Positions 23,667 through 36,432 of a stretch of 64,000 bases of DNA are shown piece by piece. Source of the DNA: Actinomortierella ambigua. Taxonomy: Eukaryota > Mortierellomycota > Mortierellomycetes > Mortierellales > Mortierellaceae. The number at the start of each line of letters is the position of its first letter. The stretch's first letter is position 1. Below the pieces are notes generated by a model, which was not told where the DNA came from, made no database searches, and worked only from the letters and a program-made list of their open reading frames with translations. The position numbers and the translations under genes were made by a program. The stretch covers positions 7,096 through 71,095 of the forward strand of contig JAAAJB010000082.1 in assembly GCA_016098155.1 (NCBI GenBank), written 5' to 3'.

Positions 23667-23803
23667 ATCGATAGATCAATGGCCAATGCAGCGTTACTTA
23701 CATTGTGTATGTGCCTGACGTCCAGTCCTTGAGCCACAGAGACAAGCATCCGCCGAGAAAGAGGCCTGAACACAATTCAAACCACCACATTGGTTAGTCC
23801 CTG

Positions 23804-24210
23804 AGCGTGTCCCTTCCCCCCAAGTCGGACCTTGGAAACTCAACGTCGCCACCAAATCTTATTTTTTCATTTTGTCGCCCTTACAAAACGCGGCTGCTTT
23901 GGCTTGTGAACGTGCCCAGTGATGCAGGTGCCTGGGCATAGCAATGAAAATAAAAGGATGCACACAGAGGGGAGAAGATGAATGCAGCTGCAGCTAATCT
24001 CACACGATTCAGTCTTGGGGTCATTCTCCCTGTCCCCCTTGCTCCCCTCTCTCTCTCCTGGGCAATAGGGCTTTCGGAAACGAGGCTCCTTTTTTTTCCC
24101 AAAAGCCATTAGTTCTTGGCTTTTTAGTTCTCTCTTCTCAGCTCGAATCTTCCCCTTCACCTCTTTCTATCCTACACACACACAAATACACACCGTCTCA
24201 CATTGCCAAG
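23804..24210. other. Intergenic between hypothetical and ANY1-like genes
   Basis: This is a likely shared promoter between divergent genes. The small ORFs here show no motifs. A short CACA tract sits just before the ANY1-like start. Confidence 0.45.
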
Positions 24211-25756
24211 ATGGCCTCTATAGATCCAATGGAGCCGGAACCATGGAATCTGATTCGTATTGCCATGGTCATCGGTCCAGTTACGGGCTACTTCCATCAA
24301 TACTACACAATGAACAAGATGAAAACCTCTATGGGATTCAGCAGCGTTACTTGCGGAGTCCTCATCGTCTCGAGCATCATTCGTGTATTCTTCTGGTAAG
24401 GCGTGGGACCCTTCTCTGCACAAGTAAATCCTATCGCGTTTAGCAGAGGCACTCAGGACCGCTCATCACATTTCTTTCTTGCTCTTCTTCATGGTGTAGG
24501 ATTGGCGAACCGTACGTGAGCAAAAAAAAAAAAAAGGAGGAGGAAGGACGGCAGGAAGGGGGGGGGGGACAAGGAAAAGCATGGATATCGATGCGCATGA
24601 CGAGATGACACCATGCTGAGGAAGGGGTGGGGACAGAGAAGGATCATGGACAAGCACCAACTCGAGGCGAGAATATATCCACGGTTGACTCACACTGCAA
24701 ACACTACCTTCTATCATCCAAATAGATTTGACATGGCGTTACTCTACCAATCTATTCTCATGATCATGGTGCAACTGGCACTGTTAGAGCTCTGCGTGCG
24801 CTACTACCCATGGACTGTGCAGCTACCAACCCCCGTCACCTTTTCTCCACCTGGGCGACACCACACTTCCTCGCCAGGAGCAGGCGGTGTTGGCCTTCCA
24901 TCCAGCAGTAGCAACAGCAACAACAACAACAACGGCAATGCTAGCCCTTCGTTACCCATCACCACACGTGCATCGAGGAACACAGGCAACTCTTGGTACC
25001 GGACCCATGGTGCGGTCATCTTCCGCCATTTCTGGAGTTGGCCGACGATTTGGCCCTACTACCTTTTCTTGGCTGTGTTCACAGCCGTGGTCGGGCTCTC
25101 ATTGTTCATTATTGGCAGTACACCGTTCTATGTGGCAGTATTGGGCCTGGCGGCGTTGGGTATTGAGGCTACCGTCCCACTTCCTCAAGCGATCCATAAT
25201 TACCAGACAAAGTCGACGGCAGGATTCAGGTATGAGATGGCTAGAATGGACTTGGTGTTTCTGCCCCTCTCTCTCTTTTTTTTTTATGACCCTTCGTCGT
25301 ACAAACGAAAGGGGAGCGAGGAGAAAGGAGCTGAATCCCTCATTCCGCGATGGAAGATTGGTTTTTGGTTGTTTCCTTGGCTTCCTTTCTTACTGATCCA
25401 TCTTGTTTGTTTTGTTTGTTTGTTTGTTTGTATCTTTTCACCTCTACCTTGATAGTCCTGCCATTTTGCTGATGTGGGTGATTGGAGACAGCTTCAAGAC
25501 ATATTACTACATCTCGACGCATGCAAAGTACCAGTTTGTGGGTTGTGGTATCATCCAGCTGTGCATCGACTGTGTCATTATTTGCCAGACGGTCATCTAC
25601 TCCCAGCGTTGGCGGAAATTCCGGTCGCAGCTGCGGTCGGCGTCGCCATCGTCCTTGCATCGCCATCGCCGATCGTCGTCTGAAGACCATGTCGGCATAC
25701 GTCGCTCCAGCTCGGAGGCCTTGCTGAATCAGAACCATTCTGACGACGAGATTTAA
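24211..25756 (+). CDS. ANY1: PQ-loop membrane protein, Any1/SLC66A2 type
   Basis: Four exons are inferred: 24211-24395, 24500-24511 (a 12-nt micro-exon encoding part of WIGEP), 24726-25229 and 25456-25756, giving 333 residues. There are seven likely membrane helices and two PQ-loop-type repeats: VIGPVTGYFHQYYTMNKMKT in the first half and EATVPLPQAIHNYQTKSTAG in the second. The overall match is to PQLC1/SLC66A2 and yeast Any1/Cfs1 (YMR010W), endosome/Golgi proteins linked genetically to phospholipid flippases and implicated in lipid scrambling. A Gly/Ser/Asn-rich loop between helices 4 and 5 and a Ser/Arg-rich cytosolic tail are specific to this protein. The start gives the conserved N-terminus before the first helix. 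Confidence 0.85.
25404..25432. repeat. TTTG microsatellite in the last ANY1 intron
   Basis: Tandem TTTG units lie within intron 3 of the ANY1-like gene, shortly before its acceptor at 25454-25455. Confidence 0.85.
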
Positions 25757-26005
25757 AAACACATACAAATATTTTTAAAAAAGGAAAAAAAAAAAAAACG
25801 AAACAAAACAGAACAAAATAGTACAAGTGCCTCCTTTCTTCCTCCCTCCCTGTTCATATTCGACCTTTTTTTTTTTGTCATCGAGAATTTGAGATTGATC
25901 GGTCACAAAAAAAATGGGTAACAGGTTTACATTGTGTGTCCCACAAAAAAACGGACAGAATGAAAGTGATCAGGGGTATGGTGCTTTTTTTCTTCTTCTT
26001 CTCTT

Positions 26006-27067
26006 TTACAGGTATCGCTTGGCGCTCACGCGAGCTTTGTGGTCAAAGCTCGCCGAGGTGATGACGGTATTTGGCTCATAGAATGGGTTCAGCAAAGTCT
26101 AATGACGCGAGGAATATATTTTTGTTTATTAGATACCATTTGACCCGCAAAGAGAAAAAAGAGGGCTCCAAGAAAAAAACAGTGGCATTCGCAATGTCCC
26201 GATTTTCTACTCCTCCTCAGTATTACCTTGATGTACCATTCGTTGACTTCTGTGAAAAAGTTGCGGATCGCGTCTTCGCTCTTGGTTTCGTGAAGCAAGA
26301 GCATCTTGATATCTATAGTGATGGTGAATGGTGGGTAGAGAAGGAAGGTAGGGGAGGGTTAAGGAAGTATAGGCCAACTTCAAGCTCACAGACACGGCTG
26401 TGAGGCTTAAAGTCGTTAAGAAACATGAAACAACGCCAACGCGGACCAAAAAAAATTGACGGCTCATATACAACGCATCTTTGCAAAAGTAAACGACGCA
26501 AGCAAGGATACTTCCAGCGGTCAAGTATGCCGAGATGAACTTGTCATTAAACTTGTCGATGGATTTCAAGTACCTGAAAAAGGACCAAAAGGCAATTCCA
26601 ATGGTAAGTACACGGAGTCTTTTCTTTGCTCTTGCTACACAACATCCAGTACTCCGGTGTCGAAGGAAGTCCTTACATCTGATTTGTGCTCCATTGAATA
26701 TCCTCGACCATATCAAGTGCGGCATGGGCGATGAACTGGTTCAAGTGCCTCCATTCTTCCCTCTATTCAAAGAGTTCGCGGTCAAAATAAGGGCGAAGCT
26801 TGTAAGTTGACGGTTGATGACAACAGTAATACTCTTCATTCACCTCTCCCCCATTTCGGAAAGCGTAACCAAGGTATATGAGCCACTTGCCTTGGCGTCG
26901 TTAACTGCCGACGTGGCGGACTTTGCAGTGTTGGAAGAGACAAACTCGGCCTCATAGATGGGGTTGTCCTTGCTGCCAATCATGACAAAGTAACACGTTG
27001 GTACATTGTTGCCAATACCGAGTCCTGAGCCACTGCTGTTGGATGATGAATGTAATGACTGGTTCAT
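26006..27067 (-). CDS. TRS20: TRAPP complex subunit 2 (Trs20/sedlin)
   Basis: Five exons are inferred: 26891-27067, 26677-26762, 26512-26573, 26227-26312 and 26006-26098, giving 167 residues. The sedlin longin fold is recognisable throughout: [78 protein letters not shown] and [24 protein letters not shown]2 is a core subunit of the Rab1-activating TRAPP complexes acting in ER-Golgi traffic and autophagy. A Ser-rich N-terminal extension of about 30 residues precedes the domain; the start at 27067 is the upstream in-frame ATG. The first intron appears to use a GC donor (AAG/GCAAGT) with a normal AG acceptor. Confidence 0.9.
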
Positions 27068-27251
27068 GGTTGATGGGTGCTTGTCAGATGTAACTTGGAA
27101 GGGCGTTGATGACACAAAACGTGGAGTGGGGCACCAAGTAGCCGAGGGGCACAGGACACAGACTTCTCGCAGTCACTTCTCGACTGAAGGCGCGTTTCGA
27201 TCAGGTTTGCATTCGTTTCAGGAACCAACCAACCTTTAGTTGGACATCACA
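27068..27251. promoter_or_regulatory. Short bidirectional promoter between TRS20 and RNASEH2B
   Basis: Only 184 bp separate the two divergent start codons, so both promoters must share this stretch. I see no TATA box. Confidence 0.6.
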
Positions 27252-28640
27252 ATGACACCAGACATTCAACGGCGGATATGTATTGCTCCTGCTGGTGCGT
27301 ACTCGACTCGACTACCCAAGGAAGGGGAAAAGGCGCTCTTTTGAAACGATATCGATAAGCTCACTGCTTTCCTTTTTCTCCCTTCTCACTGACGATACAG
27401 TGTCTAGCAAGATCAAGGAAGACACTGTCACACTTCTCCTGCCCAACCCTCGTTCAGGTACCAATTCCCAGTCGCCCCCTCATTCACGAACAAACCCGGT
27501 GCCTAAAGGACTATCCAATTGCTCACATCTATCTTTTTTTTTCTTTGTGGTGGGGAAAAAAAAGGCTACCCTGCCCGATATGCGATCCAGGATGGTCTAC
27601 TCCTAGAGATTCAAAAGGTGGATCCAGAGGGCACGCGGTCCTGGTTCATCCACGAGGCCGTGCAATCGGACGGCTCACTCTTCTTAATGACACCCATCGA
27701 TCCAGTCTTCATGTTCATCCCGATCCTGGAAATCATGCGACAGCAGACCTCTGAGAGCCAGGGCCGCTTCATCACACTCGACAGTCTCTTTGACAGTGAC
27801 CAATACACTTCATTACGGCATCTGGCTCACCTGAACCATGTTGAAAAGCATTTGGATTTGGTCTGCGAAGTGCGAGGTAAATGAGAAGAGAGAGAGAATG
27901 GTTGCTAAAAACAGAAACCAGTCGATGCGTGGCATAATGACTCTTTAGATCATCTTGCTCACACGTTCCCTCCATTCCTACTCTTGAGGGGGCCTAGATT
28001 CTGGAATGAAGACATATCGGTTAGACGACGACAAGGTAATGGCTTGGCTCAAGAAGAAGGTCGAGCACCTCGTCGCAAAGTTCTCCACATCCACAGCCCT
28101 TGTCGAGTCCGTATCCTACACAGAGTCATTGCCTGAGGAGTGCCGTCAAGGTGAGTACAAGTGGGGAAAGCGAGAGGACAAGTGCACATTCCTGTCTTGA
28201 ACATTTCTTTTGTCTATCACCCTAACCAAAGAAAAAACACGCACACGCACACACATACACCCACACACACATGCTAAATATTTATCTCCGCAAACCACTT
28301 TTTTTTCCCTCTTTCGTCAACTTCCCCAGAGGCCATCACTCTAGCATCCCTCCGACTAGTCTGCGCCTATCTCAACGAAACGTGGGCCTCAAAGCTTTCT
28401 GCCGACTACAAGTTCCCCGAGCTGGACAAGATGGAGAACCGGACACAAGCACCCTTGGTGACCGTGGCCGAGTTCTCCAAGCGCACCGCCTCGATGGAAC
28501 TGGACGACGACCTTGTCACCGCTGCACCCAAGGAGATCAAGAAGCCCAAGCTGACACCAGGCCAACGCAAGCTTGCCAACGCAAGCAAGGCCGGTATGAA
28601 GCCCATCTCGAGCTTCTTTGCGCCCAAAAAGACGGAGTAA
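27252..28640 (+). CDS. RNASEH2B: Ribonuclease H2 subunit B
   Basis: Five exons are inferred: 27252-27294, 27401-27457, 27565-27876, 27998-28150 and 28330-28640, giving 291 residues. The triple-barrel and wHTH regions match the Ydr279p/RNase H2B family: DTVTLLLPNPRSGYPARYAI, FLMTPIDPVFMFIPILEIM, SLRHLAHLNHVEKHLDLVCE, LDDDKVMAWLKKKVEHLVAK and SLRLVCAYLNETW. RNase H2 removes ribonucleotides misincorporated in DNA and resolves RNA:DNA hybrids in the nucleus. The C-terminus GMKPISSFFAPKK is a PCNA-interacting (PIP-like) motif, as in the animal subunit. The short first exon holds the N-terminal MTPDIQRRICIAPA. Confidence 0.9.
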
Positions 28641-28924
28641 CACGAGATAATAAAGATGACTTGGTCCTCTTTTCTTTTTCATTTCTTTGTGGAGGAAATA
28701 GAAGGATATGCTTGTAAGATTTTATTTTTCTTTCATCGCTCAATAAATGAGTCGAAGAAGAGAAAAGGCGGTTAAACAAAGAGAAAGGCAATGATGAAAC
28801 AAACATAAAAGTACATAACAGAAGCAAAGGAACAAAAAATAAAGGATCGGAAAGTGGCATGAAATGTAAGATTTAGAGAAGAGTTTTCCTTAGAAAGAAA
28901 GAAAAAAAGAGACCGGCTTAATCA

Positions 28925-32146
<3,222 letters not shown>

Positions 32147-32990
32147 TGCGAAGGCGGGGTGCGTGCTGCTTGGTTTCGTCGAGAGTTGGGATGAATGAGG
32201 AGTTAAGAATGGGAATGCTGTGCAACCGAACAAAAAGAGTTGTCGGGATGTGAGTGCGAGATGAAGAAGAGGCTAAGAAGGAAAGGTAGTTGGTAAAGAA
32301 AAAAACAACAACAAAGAAGGCGGGGGGAAGGGAGCAATAAAAAGTGTCGCGCTGGTTGCGAACGAGGGGCGAGAGAAAAAAAAAGTGGGAGAAAACAATA
32401 GGGGACAGACACGATTGCTCAATTCACTCACCCACTTGCTTTCTCTCCCCCTCCCCACCCCTCGATCTCAAAGAAGGTTTTTCTCTCATCGTTAGTGGCA
32501 AAATGAACAAAAAGGATCTTATATACCACGCCCCCTTCCCATTCTTCTTCTATGCGCTGCCACTGTTGCACGCGCGGGAAAGCAGAAGGAGGAGCGGATC
32601 AATCCGTAGGATGCCTATCCAAGATACCCAACCACAAAAGCTGGCGTCCTACTCTCCTCCTTTCTCTCCCTCCGCTGCCCCTCTCGCCTGTTGGCAACAT
32701 GTCGACCCATACGAGGCGCTGTTTCATATCCTTCTTTGACGCGTTGATTGTCCGTCCCCGCCCAACTGTCAGGTTTGCACTAGACTCACTCCCATCCTGG
32801 TCCCTTCCCTTTTGCCTTGATCTCGTCGACCCTTTCCTTCTAGCAAAGCCGTATAAAGATGAGCCTAGTTACCAGCGCCGCCGCTACCTCCTCCATCTGT
32901 TTTGGACTTTGACTCCCTTCCCTCCTCTTTCTCTAAACACAACTGCAACCACTAACGGCCGCTCCCCTTGAAGTAAAATAGCCCACCCTC
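32147..32990. promoter_or_regulatory. Bidirectional promoter region between CHK2 and secreted-protein genes
   Basis: This 844-bp stretch between divergent genes is CT-rich toward both start codons. I see no clear further element in it. Confidence 0.5.
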
Positions 32991-34005
32991 ATGATATTCA
33001 AACTTTCAAAGGCTACTGCCTTGATGGCAATGACCCTCACTTTTGCCTGGTTCAAGTCGGCCATTGCAGGTAAAACAAGTCTTTGACTCTCCCCTCTCCT
33101 CACCCCCGACCCACAAACACATGTATCCCCAGCCTTTCTTCAAGCCCCTCCTCTTCATCTCACACCACCTGCTGCTTGTCGACTTAGACACAATTCACAT
33201 TCAGGAACAAGCCTCCGCAGAGCTGTATGCCGGCCAAACAGTGCCCATCTCATATGAGATCCACCACAATGGCCTAGCCAAGCTGATGTGGGTCAAGTTG
33301 CATCTCATGACGGAAGACGGTCAAGACGCTGGCCCTGGTACGATCGACACGATGGAACGTTCCGATTGGGAAGGTAAAAAAAATCGCGTCAAATTACTGG
33401 ACTGATTGTGGCGATGCAAATCCTCCCGAAGCGTCAAAGTGTGCTGACGCAGGGGTCTCTCTGCTTTGCCTCTCACCCGCATCCATGAACAAAAACAGAG
33501 CGCGTTTCGGAAGGCCAGAGGACTTTTACAGTCTCTTTTTCGATCCCATCCAACATTGGCACGGGCTCCTACATTCTCCATCTCTTTGGAGAGACAGAGG
33601 TACCTTGCGCCACTGACCCCACGTAAGTTCACATCGAAAGAGCTATATCCGCACCTGATGACTGCGCTTGTTGTAAATATTTGTTGGTGTTGTGTGTGTG
33701 TGTGCGTTTGTGCGTGCTAACTAAAAACTCTCTTTGTACAATATCGGGATATCTCCTGTAGCAACAAGTGTGCTGGCTTACTCTCAGATACGCTCCCAGT
33801 ACAGATCCGGGCCACCAAAGACTCTAACCTGCCTCTTCGTGCCAACAATGACGTGGCCGCTGCTGCCTCCCACTCAAGTGTGTCTCTCCGACTGGGCCGA
33901 AGCCTCGCCAAACTCAAGCGCTCTCTTTATGTCCAACCAGACGAAGACGAACACACGCGTCAGAATACGAAACGATTCCTCTACCTCATCTCTGACCAGT
34001 TTTGA
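32991..34005 (+). CDS. Small secreted protein, possibly Kre9/Knh1-like Ig domain
   Basis: Four exons are inferred: 32991-33069, 33188-33373, 33499-33622 and 33762-34005, giving 210 residues. The first exon is a signal peptide (MIFKLSKATALMAMTLTFAW ending FKSAIA). The body reads ELYAGQTVPISYEIHHNG, then TFTVSFSIPSNIGTGSYILH and LFGETEVPCATDPTNKCAG. The 'aGqtv.isy...' start and 'fsIPsnigtGsYiLhLfG' strand resemble the N-terminal beta-sandwich of fungal Kre9/Knh1 cell-wall proteins, but the resemblance is loose. The C-terminus is basic and has no GPI-type tail, so it is probably released or wall-bound. The acceptor of intron 1 (CTTAG/ACAC) was chosen because it alone keeps the frame. Confidence 0.6.
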
Positions 34006-34666
34006 CAACTTTTACGCACCTCCTTCTCTACTGTACTTTTTTTTTTCTCTTCTTTCCCATTTATGACAGATCTAATAGTCGACACGAAATAAACACATGG
34101 ACAGCACATTCGGATACACCGCTACATTGATTTTTCTTCATCGTCTATCTTTCTTCTATTTTCACACTGTTGAGAGAGTGAGGGGAGAAAGTTGTAAAGG
34201 GGGAGCTGGTGAACCATATATTTTTATCCTCAGTCCACCACGCGCTTCTGTCTCGCTTTTACCCTCCTGTTACTTTGTTTTTTTTTTTTTTTTTTTTTTA
34301 CCTACAACAAGGAGCAGTACCTTATGACGAATTGCTGCAATCAATGTGCCTTTTTCTACGCTTTTGTCGAGTTCTTGAAATCACGAGAAGTTCTTCAAGA
34401 AGGGCCAGTTTTACTTTTGTTGTGATTTCTGGTTTAAATTTCTCTTTTTTTTTTAAATTGACAAGGAACATGTCTACACGAGCTCTACAATACAGGGGGG
34501 AATGAATTTTTTTGGCTTAAATTTTTTTAAAGGCTCCGCTTTCCAGAGCGGTTTTTTTTTATTTTTTTTATTTTTGGCCAGAATTTCCAAAAATGGAACG
34601 CCACCAAATCTGGATAATTTCTGATTGGTTGCATCAGACCAAAAAAATCTTCCGGAGCATGGAAAA
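34006..34666. other. Intergenic between secreted-protein gene and tRNA-Ser
   Basis: The DNA is T-rich with a 20-bp T run near 34279. It holds the 3' end of the upstream gene and the 5' flank of the tRNA. No gene is visible. Confidence 0.5.
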
Positions 34667-34748
34667 GATACTGTGGCCGAGGGGTTAAGGCGTGAGACTT
34701 GAAATCTCATGGGATTTTCCCGCGTAGGTTCAAATCCTGCCAGTATCG
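34667..34748 (+). tRNA. tRNA-Ser (UGA)
   Basis: The acceptor stem GATACTG pairs with CAGTATC and is followed by discriminator G. The D-arm and A box read TGGCCGAGGGGTTAAGGCG. The anticodon stem TGAGA/TCTCA encloses the loop CTTGAAA with anticodon TGA. The variable arm is long (class II, typical of Ser), and the T-arm GTAGG/CCTGC contains the B box GGTTCAAATCC. There is no intron. A T run at 34753-34757 can serve as the Pol III terminator. Confidence 0.95.
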
Positions 34749-34752
34749 ACAT

Positions 34753-34757
34753 TCTTT
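34753..34757 (+). terminator. RNA polymerase III terminator (T5)
   Basis: Five T residues start 5 bp after the tRNA-Ser 3' end, a normal Pol III stop. Confidence 0.6.
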
Positions 34758-34930
34758 TTGCCATTTTCCCTTCTGACGAGTCCTGCCGCTTTTTTTTTTG
34801 GCGTTTTGCGCGTGGCGAGTCTACGCTGACGTGCCGCCGTTGCCATGGTCGTTGTTGTGCATCGGGTCGCCCTTTTTTTGGTTGGCCTGGGTGGGGTGTA
34901 AGTTTGAGGTAAGGACAATTGAGACGAAAG

Positions 34931-35035
34931 GGGCACGACAAATAATTTCTGGTGCGATGGTCACGACAAGTGCCCTTACTATGTCACGACAAATAGCTAC
35001 TTGTCGTGAGGTCACGGCAAGTAGACTAATTGCCC
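34931..35035. repeat. Cluster of CACGACAA repeats with a 24-bp near-palindrome
   Basis: CACGACAA or its complement TTGTCGTG occurs at about 34932, 34961, 34985 and 35001, and a variant CACGGCAAGT follows at about 35013. The pair at 34985-35008 forms a near-perfect 24-bp palindrome. Another copy (GGTCACGACAATG) occurs at 35521 inside the neighbouring inverted-repeat element. The function is unknown; it may be part of a mobile element end. Confidence 0.6.
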
Positions 35036-35080
35036 CTTTTTTATACAAAGATGCTCGGTGTGGAATTTTTTTTTCACGAG

Positions 35081-35901
35081 CCTCAAAAGACGGTTTCATC
35101 TTCGGCGTGCATCTGTCCGCAATCTGCGAGACGCGGCCGCCCGTTGCAACAATAGAAGATAAATACTATCTGCTACGGGAACAAAGGGAGGAGGGTGACC
35201 CAGAGACGACATGAGCTAAATGTACAAAGCAGATGGGAGAAGATAACACTGCATACTATAACAAGAGGAGAGTCGTGGCTAGTCCAAAAGGCAGGTCATA
35301 TGAGGGGCCACGGATCAAAAAGGTCCAAGGATGGCGGCAGCTCCACCCTTTCGTCGTCATCGGTGTCTTGATCGGTGTCGTATTCACTGGTACCGTATCG
35401 CGCGACGTCAGGAGGTTTCGGCTCTTCGGGATCCGTTGGCGTGAACTCTGGGAGGAGTGTCATGCCAAAAACTTGCCAGGGATAGGCCACATGTCTGTCT
35501 TCAAAGGTCACTTCCTCTGTGGTCACGACAATGTGTGGCTGCGGTTGAGTCTGCTTCTGAGAGACGCGGCCCCTCGTTACAGAATAGACTATCTGGCTAC
35601 AGAAGCGAAAGGGGGATAAGGACCCAAAAACGACATGAGCTCATAGTAAAAGCAGATAGAGGGAGCGCAGGATCTGGCACCGTTCGCCACATATTGTCGT
35701 GTCTACAAAGGAAGTTGGGTTTTCTTTCTCGTGTCATAGTTTGTAGTTTACTTGCGCTCCCCCATCTGCTTGTTCTAGCTCATATCTTTTCTGGTCGTCT
35801 TCATCCCTTCGTTTCCGGTCTTTTTCCTCTTTTGTTGTAATGGGCCGCGTCTCGCAGATCGCGGATAAGCGCGCACCGAAGAATGCAGCCCTCTTTTAAG
35901 G
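35081..35901. mobile_element. Putative non-autonomous element bounded by long imperfect inverted repeats
   Basis: The segment from 35081 and the reverse complement of the segment ending at 35901 align over about 80 bp with few changes (both contain CTGCGAGACGCGGCC flanked by similar DNA), and more weakly over about 190 bp inward (ATGAGCTA ... AAGCAGATGGG). A third diverged copy in direct orientation with the left arm lies at about 35556-35660. Between the arms is an ORF fragment on the minus strand (35296-35526 and upstream) that is Glu/Asp/Pro-rich and has no good start codon. No transposase is visible, so this looks like a decayed MITE-like or foldback element. Target-site duplications were not identified. 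It lies about 330 bp downstream of the tRNA gene. Confidence 0.5.
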
Positions 35902-36119
35902 TCTATGAAAAACACGGATAAGGTAGTCTTTCGTACATGGATTTTATGTGTTCTTTTATTCAAAAGCGAAGAACGCGCGGTGTCTATTTTCTATATTAGT
36001 CCTCCTTTCGAAAGTTTCGTTTGCAGGTGCGCGATAGCTGTACGTCTATGTGTATGGTCATCTGGAAGACATTCACATGACAGGAAAAGACTAGGACAGC
36101 GAAGGATACGACAGAAAGA

Positions 36120-36401
36120 TTAGGCAATGGAGACCACAAACTGACTCCTCTCGAGGCGCAAATGAGCCAAAATCTCCTCGTCCAGTAGCTCAACATCCAG
36201 ATCTGCTGGCGCCAAGGTGTCAGTTGATGGTAGCTTGAGCGTATGCTGTTGTTCGTGCTTTGAATACCTTGCTACTGACTTTGCAAAAAGGAAGGTGACA
36301 AGGCTATGGAATTGCACAAAAGCCAGCGTTCTAATGTTCTGAGCCAAGATTAGCAAAGAGCCCAGCATAGCCCATTGTGGAGCATATTTTGGGAAACACA
36401 T
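36120..36401 (-). CDS. Hypothetical 93-residue protein with one hydrophobic segment
   Basis: The ORF encodes MCFPKYAPQWAMLGSLLILA and a following hydrophobic stretch (residues about 10-40), then a hydrophilic tail with ADLDVELLDEEILAHLRLER. Its composition looks protein-like, but I recognise no family. Only 31 bp separate its ATG from the ATG of the divergent gene at 36433, which is unusually close and lowers confidence that both starts are right. It could also be a 3' exon. Confidence 0.35.
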   Translation of the reverse strand: MCFPKYAPQWAMLGSLLILAQNIRTLAFVQFHSLVTFLFAKSVARYSKHEQQHTLKLPSTDTLAPADLDVELLDEEILAHLRLERSQFVVSIA

Positions 36402-36432
36402 TGTCCATCTGTCGAATGGTCATTCATCCGTC

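Noticed and set aside
23069..23773. 234-residue minus-strand frame overlapping the hypothetical membrane protein
   Set aside because: Its first codon is GTG, its C-terminus lacks structure, and the alternative frame carries the clear membrane segments.
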